Assembly: GCF_900074925.1 (NCBI RefSeq)
Contig: NW_019716258.1
Coordinates: forward strand, 1,525,377 to 1,589,376
Length of the DNA stretch: 64,000 nt
Origin: Ramularia collo-cygni
Lineage: Eukaryota; Ascomycota; Dothideomycetes; Mycosphaerellales; Mycosphaerellaceae
Direction of reading: 5' to 3'
This document shows positions 53,648-63,407 of the stretch, in pieces. The stretch's first letter is position 1. Every line of letters starts with the position of its first letter. A model generated the notes under the pieces. That model was not told the origin of the DNA. It did no database searches and saw nothing but the letters and a program-made list of their open reading frames with translations. Made by a program: the position numbers and the translations under genes.

Positions 53648-54916
53648 ATGGCCATGGACAACACAGATGAGTGGGGGATGTGGCCGGAGACTTCGGACCC
53701 GGAATGGAAGATCCTCGCGGCGATGATCCAGGACGTAGCCCAGGATTATCCCGAGACTGGTATAGATGACACTGTTCTATTTGACAGCGGTATTCCAGAT
53801 GGTGCTTCTCATGCCTCCTACGCTCCAACGACTCCGTTCCACGATGCCGCGGCGCCTGTGGATTGGAGTGGGATGTCCGCATCCAAGAATGTNGCTGGCG
53901 GTGGCCCACCGGTGAGACCAACAATCTACACACAGCAGCCAGCACAGTCGTCAAGCCAAAATGGAGGATGCGACTATATGCAAAACCCAATCCTGACAAT
54001 CTCGCCTGCGGGGTTTGAAAGTGAAGGCAAGATCATCGTCACCCCTCCGCAAGACTATTGCGCGATGTTTGACACATTTGGGGACCCCACTCAACTCAAG
54101 ACTCCCTCTCTAAGTTCCGGGACGACGTACGGGACCACACAGCAAGGCTATGGTAACAGTGTGGCCCCTTTTAGCGAACAAGACCTCTCATGGATAGCAT
54201 TCCCTCAATCAACCTCGGCCAACATCTCATCAACTCTCGACCCCAATGCACAGTATCGAGCATCGACAGGCTCCAAACGCCCATCAATCGATCTCGGCGA
54301 CGAAGACGGACGACCCAAGCGCGCCAGAAGCATCAAAAACGGCTACGAATGCGAACATCCCACGTGCAACAAACGCTACAACCGAGCGTGCGACGCGACC
54401 AAACACTTTAAAAACGTGCACGCCAACAAAGCACACAAGTGTGAAATTTGCGGCAGTCGCCATCCCTACCCGAAAGATGTGCGCAGGCACATGAAACAAG
54501 TCCACGACATCAACAGTCCTGCCGTCGATGGTGAGCAGCAGGTCAAACCTCAACGACGCTTCACCTCTCTCAAGAGCGTCGCTTCCATGCTCGCCAAATT
54601 GCACATCTGGCATACCGACCCCGTCGAGGAAGAAAAGCCCGAAGACTTCATCCTCGTCACCCAAGATCATCGAGATTATCGCAAAATCTATCTCGATGGG
54701 GTGGAGAGTTCCGAGGCGATGATGCAGAAGATTGGAGATGCGTTTGGGATGCATCATACGGATGACGCGCTTTTGAGACGGTATGTGAGTGGAGGGAGAT
54801 TGGGGAAATGTTTGGGTGGGGCGCAACTCATGAGTGCGGTGGAGAATGCTGTGGCTGCGAGGAAGACTTTGCAGCTGTTCTTTACGCCGAGGGATGATTT
54901 TCGGGAGGGNGTTTGA
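53648..54916 (+). CDS. C2H2 zinc-finger transcription factor, hypothetical
   Basis: 422 aa from ATG 53648 (MAMDNTDEWGMW); the upstream frame begins with TTG. Two C2H2 fingers lie side by side at about residues 232-285: YECEHPTCNKRYNRACDATK followed by HFKNVH, and CEICGSRHPYPKDVRRHMKQ followed by VH. A basic stretch (GRPKRARSIK) just before them is a likely nuclear localisation signal. The N-terminal half is Gln/Ser/Pro-rich and acidic, typical of an activation region. The C-terminal 130 residues (EDFILVTQDHRDYRKIYLDG) form an unrecognised domain. No target pathway can be read from it. Ns at 53893 and 54910. Confidence 0.82.
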   Translation: MAMDNTDEWGMWPETSDPEWKILAAMIQDVAQDYPETGIDDTVLFDSGIPDGASHASYAPTTPFHDAAAPVDWSGMSASKNXAGGGPPVRPTIYTQQPAQSSSQNGGCDYMQNPILTISPAGFESEGKIIVTPPQDYCAMFDTFGDPTQLKTPSLSSGTTYGTTQQGYGNSVAPFSEQDLSWIAFPQSTSANISSTLDPNAQYRASTGSKRPSIDLGDEDGRPKRARSIKNGYECEHPTCNKRYNRACDATKHFKNVHANKAHKCEICGSRHPYPKDVRRHMKQVHDINSPAVDGEQQVKPQRRFTSLKSVASMLAKLHIWHTDPVEEEKPEDFILVTQDHRDYRKIYLDGVESSEAMMQKIGDAFGMHHTDDALLRRYVSGGRLGKCLGGAQLMSAVENAVAARKTLQLFFTPRDDFREXV

Positions 54917-55400
54917 CGGGGATGATGGTGTGTTATGATGCTTTATGATATGTCATGATATGTTGTGGTTGGGTTGATGTTTGATGTTTGATGAGGATCT
55001 GGTTCTGCTGGCTATGGTCGGTCGGGTACGGAGGATGAAGAAAGATTACAGTCCACGGCAGCGTGGTATATAACAACAGGGTGAGCGAGGACATGTATAT
55101 CGGGGAATGCATTCATCGACAAAATTGGGCATCTGCTCGACTGGGAGCATGCAAGAGCTCCGGCAGACTATGTGTATGGAAATGTGTTCTTCATGTCCGC
55201 AGACTTGAACAATGAGGCGTTCCTATCTAAATGATTATTTCATAACTCGTCACTTCGTAGCAGCGTCTCTACTATACTACCTTATGCATCCGATACCACC
55301 GCCCGCTATGCCGAAAGCACCATCACCATGCATCACCAGCCTTCACCCCTCATCAATCATCCCACCTCCCTCAAGTCCCTCCACCAAGCAATGTCCTCCT
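54917..55400. other. Convergent 3' spacer
   Basis: 484 bp between stops of the C2H2 and AN1 genes. It includes ATGATATGT-like short repeats near 54945-54965 but nothing codable. Confidence 0.45.
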
Positions 55401-56437
55401 CTACGAGACCCGTTCAGGCGTAGGCGCCAGTCCAGGACCCACGCCTCTCAACAAAACAATCGTATTCCCCGTCTTCAAACTCCCTCCAACCTTCTCCCCA
55501 AAATCCAACAGTCTCCCTCCTTCCACATGGAACACCCTCAACTTATCCTCCTCGCTCTCACTCCGGTTATTCACATTACTGACCTGCAGCGCCTTGGCCG
55601 CGGCATCCAACATCCGTCCCACACTCCACTCGGCTCCATAGAAGAATTTACCCCTCGGGATCTTTGCCGTGAGAGTTTCTGACGAAGCTTCCACATGTAG
55701 GTATATACGCTGATCTCGAGGGATTTTGTCGTCGCCCTTGGCGGTATTTTTAAGTGCGGTTGTCGCTGCGAGGGTTTGGGCGGCGCTTTGCTTGGATTTA
55801 CCTTGTGGGGTGGAGTTGGCGATGGTGGATTTTTTGGAGGCGCCCCAGGCTCGGAGTCGATCCAGAGCTGCCAGGCCTTTTTCCTTTGAGGTTTGTAGTC
55901 CCGCTAGAGATGTTCCACCTCCTCCTCCTCCTCCTCCCAAGGGAGTGAGATTCACGCAGTTGTGGTCATAGGTGAAGCGGTGTTTGAGACAGTATTCCCG
56001 GCGACATTTCTCGCAGTGCACGCCCGTCACCAGCGGGGTGTTGATGAGGGTTTTGCAGGCGGGATCGGAGCATTGCTGTTCGTGGGTGAGGATGTTGGGC
56101 TTTGGGGCGAAGGGAAGTCGTGATTCAGGTCCTTGATTCGCCTGTGCTTTTCTGCGAGCCCATTCGCCAGCTTTGGGACATGCGTGGGCCGTTTCGGTTC
56201 GGTGGTTAGCGCAGTAGGAGCTGGGAAAAAATGTGGTTAGAATGGTGAGCTTTTTTGGGATGTTCGGTGATGATGGACCATGTGGGCACTTACACACCCT
56301 TTGCAAGATTCACATTTGAAGGGGAGGAATGTGAGTTGGCGGCAGTATTCGGCCTGGCAGTGCGCGCCGATCGCATCCACGTCGCCCTCGGACATTTGGT
56401 GGGAGGAGGTGTGGTTTGGGGTGGGCGAGGATGTCAT
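55401..56437 (-). CDS. AN1 zinc-finger, ubiquitin-like protein (CUZ1/ZFAND1-like)
   Basis: Two exons (56437-56298, 56220-55401) give 319 aa. The intron (77 bp) uses a GTGTGT donor; the nearby GTAAGT six... four bases on would break the frame. The splice completes the first AN1 finger: CQAEYCRQLTFLPFKCESC, then GSYCANHR. A second follows: CSDPACKTLINTPL, then CEKCRREYCLKHR. A poly-Gly run of eight (55919-55942) leads into a helical part and a C-terminal ubiquitin-like domain (IYLHVEAS...). Two AN1 fingers plus a C-terminal UBL is the layout of Cuz1/ZFAND1, which link Cdc48/p97 and the proteasome under arsenite stress. The function is by homology. Confidence 0.88.
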
Positions 56438-57290
56438 GTTGAAGGTGGAAGAGGTAGAAGAGAGTGTGGTCGCGTGTTCAGCTCGAAGATTGGTAAATCA
56501 TTCGTCTCGAACCTTCCACCTTCTTTGTCATTCACTCACTTATTACTTGCGATGTGTCGCATCGGCGTCGGGAAGTCACGGCACATGGGCGGGCTGGACT
56601 CCGCTGCTATATGATTGGATGCTGTGACTTCACCCATACGTTAGCTCGACCTGCTAGCTTCCCGGGCTCTCTCTCTCTCCTTTCGCCATCTCCCATCGAC
56701 ATGAAGGTCATCGCTGGTGGTACTACCGGCTTGGCCAACCTATCAGATGACAGGATGTTGGTCGCATGGTTGAGCAAAGTCTATTGACGCGGAAAACGTA
56801 CTTGCCTTGACGGCCGAAACTTCTACAGGTGATTGATAAAGTACGCCCAACCTGCTGCGTGGGAAGTTCCTTACTTCCAACAGCTCAACGTCACCTGGTG
56901 AAATCATCTCTACTTCATCATCAAATGGTAATAATACCGCCTCGTCTCCCAAAGATCCCTTCCCAGAAATCTCTAATGCATGAATGGGCGGGCTTACCAA
57001 TCGGGCCCGGGGTGTGCCCTATCATTTTTGGAAAGCTTGCGGGAGAGCTAGGTACTTTGGCAGTCTAAGAAACGACTAGTATATTCGAATCTGGTCTAAT
57101 ATAGGAGGCTGCTCTATTTTCGACGTCGACCACTCCCTTCACATGAAGTCCTCGCGAGGAAGAGGAGCTGTCATCCAAAGTGATGAGATTACGCTCGTCG
57201 ATTCGAACCTTTCCAATCACCGCTGCGCAAGTCTTAAGAGATCTCGCAACCAACATCCTCATTCCACTCGCAGGTGCCAGCGACTGATAT
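56438..57290. other. Intergenic, weak open frames only
   Basis: 853 bp. The minus strand has two protein-like but unplaced frames (57065-57265 and 56743-57000) that I could not join to each other or to the neighbouring gene. Confidence 0.4.
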
Positions 57291-58478
57291 CTACCAAGTC
57301 GGAACATCCTTGCCCGCATTCTCCTCAGCAAAGGTATCCGCCGTAAGCACCGCGCCCGCGAGGAAATGATCTTTATCAACTTTGGCGTCGGGGAGCGGAC
57401 TTGGATTTTTCGCGAGATGGCTGTATGTTTTCCCTCCGACGATATTCGCGATGTTGGCATCTTGCCAGAGAACTGTTCGTCATTGATAAGTCAGCTTACT
57501 ATACTTTCTCTTCCCCCCCCCGCTTTCTCTGTATATATCTCGGTCTTGAGGGAAGTATACTCACTAAAAGCCTCTACGCACCCTTCACTCCCCAACTCCC
57601 TCAATCCGCCCCTAAAATTCACCATATCCATCAAGCCGACCATATGCACGGGATAACTCTCCCGCAACCCATGCAGAGCCTCACAAGTGGCCAACAACAA
57701 AACGGCGATGATGATATGATCACTCGCCCTCCTCTTCGGATCCTCCAACGCGGCGTTAATCACCCTCATCACGTATCCGCGAAGCTGTAAGATACCGTGG
57801 ATGATCCGGGGGTGGATGGGTTGTTTTCGCGAAGCGATGAGTTGGGAGAGGGAGAGGAGNATGCACGAAGCGAGTAGAGCGGGGTCTTGGAAGAGGCTTG
57901 GGATGAGGTATTTGTAGGCTATGCCGGGTTTGGTGAGAGGGGCGTATTGGCGTTCCCATTCGGGAGTTTGGAGGAGGACTAGTTGCTCGTAGTTCTTCTA
58001 GCGAAAACAAATATCCTGTTAGTGGTTTTGTATGTGGTTTGATGGAGAGGGAAGGAATGCCCACGAGCACGTTCATGGCATCTGTTCCTAGGTTCGAGAG
58101 GATTCTGCCAATGTGATTGGATGGGTCGTCGAGGATGTAGAGTTGGAAGGCGAGGGTTCCGCGGCGGAATGCTGCTGTAATGGGATTGGAGAGGTCAGAG
58201 GAGGCGGGGATGATTGGGAGGAGTTGGTCGTAGGCCTCTTCTTCTCCTTCTGCATTCTTTTTTTGCTTATCCTTTTCTTCCCATCCACGTCTCTCCAACT
58301 CTACGATCCATTTCACCTTTGCAGCTTCAGAATCTTGTCGCCGCTGATATTTCCGGGAACGATGTTGTTGCGCCGTAACATGTGAGCGGATATCTTTCTT
58401 CGCCTTGGCGGTTTTGCTCGCCGACGGCTTATTCACNGGGTCGAGGAAGAAGAGCACAGGAGGTGCCTTGGGCGGCAT
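57291..58478 (-). CDS. Fungal transcription-factor-domain protein without a visible DNA-binding finger
   Basis: Three exons (58478-58065, 57997-57565, 57472-57291) total 1,029 bp, giving 342 aa; introns of 67 and 92 bp in matching phases. ATG 58478 opens MPPKAPPVLFFLD. The N-terminal motif VNKPSASKTAKAKKDIRSHV, then TAQQHRSRKYQRRQ, is common in fungal Fungal_trans_2-type proteins that lack a Zn2Cys6 finger. A helical core follows (AFRRGTLAFQLYILDD, ALLASC, VLLLATCEALHG, GLMDMVNFRGGL), which fits that domain. It is a likely nuclear regulator or cofactor; many homologues are named only by this pattern. Ns at 57860 and 58438. Exon 3 ends DVPTW. Confidence 0.8.
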
Positions 58479-59384
58479 TGTATGTGGAATGCATTGGGTG
58501 TGGATGGGAATGGGTCTTGGAAGAAAGTACTTGACCAGATGGAGAGAGAGAAAAAGTCGGCGGATTGACAAAATGCACTACTCCTACCTTTTCTCGGTCA
58601 TCACACTGACGAAAAGATCGCGCATCCCCACTTTCCTAGGTAGATCCCATGCCATGCTTTCGGGTCAGGAATGTTGTTCTGATAGACGTGCAGCATCAGG
58701 ATGCGATTCGCACGCATCGGATCGCCATCCGAAGGTTGACTTTTTCGGTACCGAGCGAGCACGCTCCCAAGTGCAGCGATTGCGTTTGGGTGTTCAGCTC
58801 CGCCTCCGACAGCAGGACTGTACCCGGAAAATCTCGAAGGAACATCCGGCGGAGATCTGAGGTGACAGCAGACGATATCTAGACCAATCCCGATACAAGT
58901 CATGCTCTGTTCTGATAACATACTCTACCCCTTCAGCCGTAGGGGGAAAATGCAAACGTTCGCCCAGCCTAGCACCAGCACACGCCAATACCAGTCACAC
59001 CGCCTACACGCTTGACGACTCACGAGGGCAAGACCGGGATTTCACTCATCGTCTCGTCTCCAGTCGCTCGGAATCATCGCCGGACAAGTCAAGGTGGGTA
59101 AGTAGTGTTCCGTTCGCCACGAGGCTGGGGAGTAAGCGGAGAGGCAGTGTCGTGGAATCATCAGGNTCGCTTGTGAAGTCAATGGCCGCGAATGCCCAAT
59201 GGCAATGTGGGAGGGGGTGTTGCTGATGTGAAGCAAGTAGGAGAAATAAGTGTCTCCATAAGGTAATTGCCCCCCAGTCTAGCGCCGCCCTAGTTCTACA
59301 ACTAGCCCCGCGATTGATGATCGACACCTCGACTGAAGCTCCCCCAAAACACACCACATCTCCATCACCACAATTCAGGTCACA
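58479..59384. promoter_or_regulatory. Divergent upstream region, regulator-like gene / CAP2
   Basis: 906 bp between divergent starts. It contains CCAAT-type matches near 58987 and 59199. Open frames here run across the N at 59165 and look incidental. Confidence 0.4.
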
Positions 59385-60279
59385 ATGGCCACAATGGACC
59401 CCTTCGACGCCGCCATGTAAGTCCACACCCATCAATACCTCACCAACCCACCCTGCAATAACTAACCAATCCCCTCCATCCAGCGACCTCCTCCGCCGCC
59501 TCCCTCCCTCCTCCACCTCTCAAAACCTCTCCGGAATCATCTCCCTCCAACCAGCGCTCGAAGAGGACCTCCTCTCCTCGGTAGACGTGACCCTAAAAAC
59601 CACCCGCTGCCCCACCACGGGCCGCGACTTCCTCTGCTGCGACTACAACCGCGACAACCAATCCTACCGCTCCCCCTGGTCCAACACCTTCCACCCGCCC
59701 ATCGACCCCGAAGATGCCGCCGACCTGCTCCCCAAAGGCCGCATTCGCACCATGGAGGAAGCCCTCAATGCCGGCGTGGACGTCTATCGCGAATTGTACT
59801 ACGAGGGTGGCGTGAGCAGTGCGTACTTGTGGGAATTGGAAGATGGGTTCGCGGGCGTGGTGTTGTTTAAAAAAGTCGTGGGCGAGGCCGGGTGGGATAG
59901 TATCCATGTGTTGGAGGTGCAAGAGGCGGCGACGAAGCGCAAGGCACATTATAAATTGACGTCGACGGTCATTTTGGATTTGGGCGTCAAAGGAGGAGCG
60001 GGAGTGGATTCGTTGGAGTTGGCGGGGAACTTGACGCGGCAGCAGCAGAATGAATTGGCGTTGCAGGGTATCAGTGATGGGCAGATTGAGACGAGTCATG
60101 TCGGCAATATCGGACGCATGGTGGAGGAGATGGAGACCAAGATGCGCAATCTGTTGCAGGAGGTCTACTTTGGCAAGGCCAGGGATGTCGTGGGAGATTT
60201 GCGGAGTATGCGCAGCTTGAGCGATGTCGAGGGCGATCGGAGGCAGCAGAGGGAAGTCATGAGTAAGATTTCGAGGTAG
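59385..60279 (+). CDS. CAP2: F-actin capping protein subunit beta
   Basis: Two exons (59385-59416, 59484-60279), 67-bp GTAAGT...CAG intron, 275 aa. The start MATMDPFDAAIDLLRRLPP is followed by the family blocks SGIISLQPALEEDLLSSVDV, RDFLCCDYNRDNQSYRSPWS, LNAGVDVYRELYYEGGVSSA and YLWELEDGFAGVVLFKK, and ends in the amphipathic tail that docks on actin. It forms an obligate heterodimer with the alpha subunit and caps barbed ends of actin filaments in cortical patches. Full length for the family. Confidence 0.96.
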
Positions 60280-60606
60280 TTTCACCGAGGGCTTGGAATA
60301 TGACGGGACAGGATAGAGGGTGTGATGATGATGACATTCAAGATGACGAAGGATGATGCTGCTACCCTCTCAATCAATCAAGCAGTCAAAGGCAATGAGA
60401 TCTCAAATTCCCCGCCCTCTTCGTCTTCTCCACCTCTCCCGAGCAACACACCTTGGCCTTTTCCTATTGCTACGGGACCGCTATTAGACACAAATTTGTC
60501 AGTCCATGATCCATCCCAAGGCTTTAAGCTATTCAACTTACAACCACTGGAAGAGCAAGTCGCTTTCTTCCCACGAGCCTCGATTGAAGTTAGGGGAGTG
60601 ATGACT
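60280..60606. other. 3' spacer, possible third exon of small secreted gene
   Basis: 327 bp after CAP2. On the minus strand an open frame (about 60380-60570) could be a further exon of the small secreted gene upstream of it, with two more cysteines. The join is not secure. Confidence 0.3.
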
Positions 60607-60853
60607 TTACACGACGCAGGTGGCGTGAAGGGGTTCCACGCATTTGCTGTTGGGGTTGGGGTCGATGACGGAAGTTAGAGTCTGGGTTGGTGGACTGTCG
60701 TTAAGGGTTGTTTCCTTCTAGGGAGTGGTGTTAGTGAGGCAGGGGTGGTGGAGGTCATATGAGTACGTAGAAAGTTGGTGGAGGCGGCATCGGAGTAGCA
60801 AGAGCCAGACCGAAGAGAATGGCCGCGGCTGTGACGAGGGTGGAGAAGTGCAT
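60607..60853 (-). CDS. Candidate small secreted protein
   Basis: Two small exons (60853-60767, 60717-60607) across a 49-bp GTACTC...TAG intron with a CACTAAC branch point encode 65 aa. The N-terminus is a strong signal peptide (MHFSTLVTAAAILFGLALA), then a Pro-rich TPMPPPPTFY, and after the splice KETTLNDSPPTQ...KCVEPLHATCVV with two cysteines. Too short to rank among ordinary open frames. An alternative donor at GTGTAA could add a third exon (CSSSGCKLN...). No family recognised; the size suggests an effector-like or wall peptide. Confidence 0.45.
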
Positions 60854-61177
60854 TTTTGGTGATTGGTGTTGAAGTCTGCTTTGCTGGTGAAGGTTGCTGT
60901 CGTATTGAAGAGAGGAAATTCTGGGCATTTTCTGGTGAAGAAGTTTGGAGTTAAAGATGTGGTAAGTCTGGAGTATGCTTTCCCAAGCGCCATGGATCTG
61001 GTCGGCGAGGGATGTCCTCCCATTTTGTCTTTGATAACATGGCATCGCCCACCTTGCTTTGGCATCAGCAATGAGTGGTGTGAGTAGGCTGTGAAGAAAC
61101 TACTGCCTGTCGGATGACGTTCTTGGACTGCTTCAGATATCCTCAATGATCCGCCATCGGGGCACTGTTGACAAGAA
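60854..61177. other. Promoter region of candidate small secreted gene
   Basis: 324 bp between the candidate peptide start and the stop of the next minus-strand gene. No clear TATA box found. Confidence 0.35.
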
Positions 61178-62044
61178 TCACGGCGCTGCCTGACGCTCCC
61201 GACGCTCCCGACGCTCGTGACAGCCTGAGTGGGTACATCGTGTGTCTTCAATCTGCTTAAGACCAGCAATTAAGGCTTCGGAACGAGCACAACGTGTCAT
61301 TTTAATCTGCTGGACCTTCTCAAAGGTAATTATTCTGCCTGTAGAGCCATTTCTACATTCTCGTGGATAGTCGTGATCGAAGAGTTCCTGGAGAGCCTTT
61401 TGGAGACAGAGGNTGATGCGTCCAGCTCGGAGGAGGCACTTCGACCCATGGTTCTCTTGTGCTGTACCGCGGATGTGAGGCAGTACCTGCTTCATGAGAA
61501 TTTGTGAGTGATATTGGAGCGACATGGTGATATCGTCATATTCAAACCACATCGTCTTCTCTTCTCCCATAAAGTGGTAATCAAGCACCACATAATCCAG
61601 CTGCACCAGTCCGTCATTCTTGAGGTTTGGGATCCGAAGAATATTCTCGCGTAGAGCGGTGAGCATTGCTTGATCGTCGTCGTTGTCGTCGTCGTCTTCT
61701 AGCTCAGCGTAGATATTGAAACTTCCCAGCTTCAGCCCTCTACCCACCGCGAAGGTAGTGTGCCAGGCACATAGTTGATCGTAGCTCGTGTTACTGTCGG
61801 GCAAGAGATAGAATTCATTGATGGCATAATACATCTCGGTGCATTCTGCACGTGCTTGTCGGCAAGTGTGAGCTAAGCCAAGTGGATGCTTGTTGCCTCC
61901 GCGGTCACTCTGACGAGAAGTGAGTTCGCTATCACAGTCTCCTTGACCAACCCGCATGACGACACCCTTATCGTGTTTGAGGACCATAGCGCTAATCTTG
62001 TTGCGCAGCTCAGCGGAGGGCCTACCGAGAGGAGAGTTCTCCAT
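61178..62044 (-). CDS. Fungal ELRN-motif protein (F-box-like/2EXR-type)
   Basis: 288 aa, single exon. The start RPSAELRNKISAMVL followed by GLAHTCRQARAECTEMYYAI is the pattern LPxELRNxIY...LxxTCRQxRxExxxxYY found in a very large group of fungal proteins (2EXR, DUF7730 and relatives), often multi-copy and of unknown role, perhaps ubiquitin-ligase adaptors. A poly-acidic stretch (LEDDDDNDDDQA) lies near residue 115. The C-terminus HERRERRERQAAP derives from a 9-bp tandem repeat in the DNA (about 61190-61215). One N at 61413. Confidence 0.7.
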   Translation of the reverse strand: MENSPLGRPSAELRNKISAMVLKHDKGVVMRVGQGDCDSELTSRQSDRGGNKHPLGLAHTCRQARAECTEMYYAINEFYLLPDSNTSYDQLCAWHTTFAVGRGLKLGSFNIYAELEDDDDNDDDQAMLTALRENILRIPNLKNDGLVQLDYVVLDYHFMGEEKTMWFEYDDITMSLQYHSQILMKQVLPHIRGTAQENHGSKCLLRAGRIXLCLQKALQELFDHDYPRECRNGSTGRIITFEKVQQIKMTRCARSEALIAGLKQIEDTRCTHSGCHERRERRERQAAP

Positions 62045-62571
62045 CGTCGTCTTGAGTGGGTTGGATCCAAGTGAAGACGCAGGAGAGGTGTCCTGGAGAG
62101 TCTCAAATATGGTGGTGGTGGAGAAGTTTGACCATATACAAGGCTCGTGATCGGGCCAAAGTGGTTTTATCGTTGGTGAAGAACGTCAACAAGCCAGAGG
62201 ACCGGCCTTGATTGCTGTGGCCGCGGATATTGTTGCCTATCAGCGGCGACGAATGAGNTTGTCGCACGGTGATGGAGTGCTGGATGGAGGATGGAGGAGA
62301 GTCAAGGTTTTTCGGTGATGGTGTTGTGGAGATGGTGTTGTGACGATGTTGTTGTGAAGATGAAGTAGTGCAGCAGTGTCGAATACTTACCTTTATGCTC
62401 TTGCTTGAGCTTAGTAATTCGTCTTCACATGCCGGCAGGAAGGTGTAACCACGGGCATCACTTGTTAGACAGGGTACAACAAGGGGACAGTCAGCAAAGA
62501 AAGTAGTCTTCACCATCAGAAGGTCATCACAATCCACGGACTGACTATAAAGCATATCCAAAAGTCAACTT
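62045..62571. other. Intergenic; unplaced minus-strand frame
   Basis: 527 bp. An open minus-strand frame with a GTAAGT donor after SSSKSIK (near 62390) could be a leader exon of the ELRN gene, but the downstream part is low complexity and crosses an N (62259). Not called. Confidence 0.35.
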
Positions 62572-63407
62572 CTAAAACCCCAGACCCGTCCTCGGTGCCG
62601 TTCTCCTCTCCCCCTCCCTCCCAGTCACAACCAAAATCACGATACTTCCCTGCCGGATATGTCTCTACAGCAAAAGTCAGCAATGCTCCCTCTAATGTAC
62701 CTCAGTCCCTCAAATCAAAGAAGAATCAAACTTACAAACTTTCCCCTCAACCGCACCGATTCATACCCCACGTCCCTCTCATGCGCCTCCCCATTGTAAA
62801 TCTCATGTCCCTCAAAATACAGCTTCTGCTCCCTCATGGCTACCCCTTCTAACTTCCAAATCGCCAATGCCAACTCCGCAGTCGTGGTACTCTCATGCGC
62901 TGCGACCGCAAAACTTCTTGTTAAATCGTGTTGACGGCGGACCTCGAAGACAAAGTGGGCGTTGGGAAATGATATATCTGGCCCGAAAGGCTTTTGCAGG
63001 GCGTTTGGGAAGTTCGGATGGAGGATACTGTGGTGGTGGTGCTGGCCATTGGGGATGGGGTTTTTGCCGTTTTTGAGACTGCTGCGGCGTTTTCTGAGGG
63101 GTGCAGGACGAGGATTGGGGATGTAGGTATCTGTACTTGTGAAGGAGACACGAGGGGAGGGCGGAGAGGCGGAGGAGCGTTCTCTTTCTTCCTGTTCTGC
63201 TTCTTCTGCGGAGATTTGCTTGGGAGAATCGTAGAGCTCCAGATTCCAGGTTGAGGTGTCGGAGGGAAGGGACTTTATTGCGGTGACGATAGATCGGATG
63301 ATGGATTGTTGGACTTGGGAGGTTAATGAGCCAGTCTCGAGATCTTGAGAGGCGTGGATTGAGGTTGCTAGGCTTAGAGGTAGGGAGAGAGAAATTGAGA
63401 GAGACAT
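62572..63407 (-). CDS. Ubiquitin-like-domain protein, hypothetical
   Basis: Two exons (63407-62736, 62664-62572), 71-bp GTAAGT...TAG intron, phase 0; 254 aa. The first 30 residues are Ser/Leu-rich (MSLSISLSLPLSLATSIHAS). A basic, Pro/His-rich middle follows (PAPLRKRRSSLKNG). The C-terminal third reads as a ubiquitin-like fold: HFVFEVRRQHDLTRSFAVAA, then ELALAIWKLEGVAMREQKLY, FEGHEI and VRLRGKF; the last exon adds a strand (SIVILVV). No di-Gly end is present, so it is unlikely to be conjugated. Role unknown. Confidence 0.65.

Noticed and set aside
57065..57265. Protein-like minus-strand frame after the regulator-like gene
   Set aside because: It follows a convincing stop codon (57291-57293) and I could not join it to any exon.
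62103..62561. 152-residue minus-strand frame before the ELRN gene
   Set aside because: Its first in-frame codon is TTG, the second half is low complexity, and it crosses an N; at most a leader exon.
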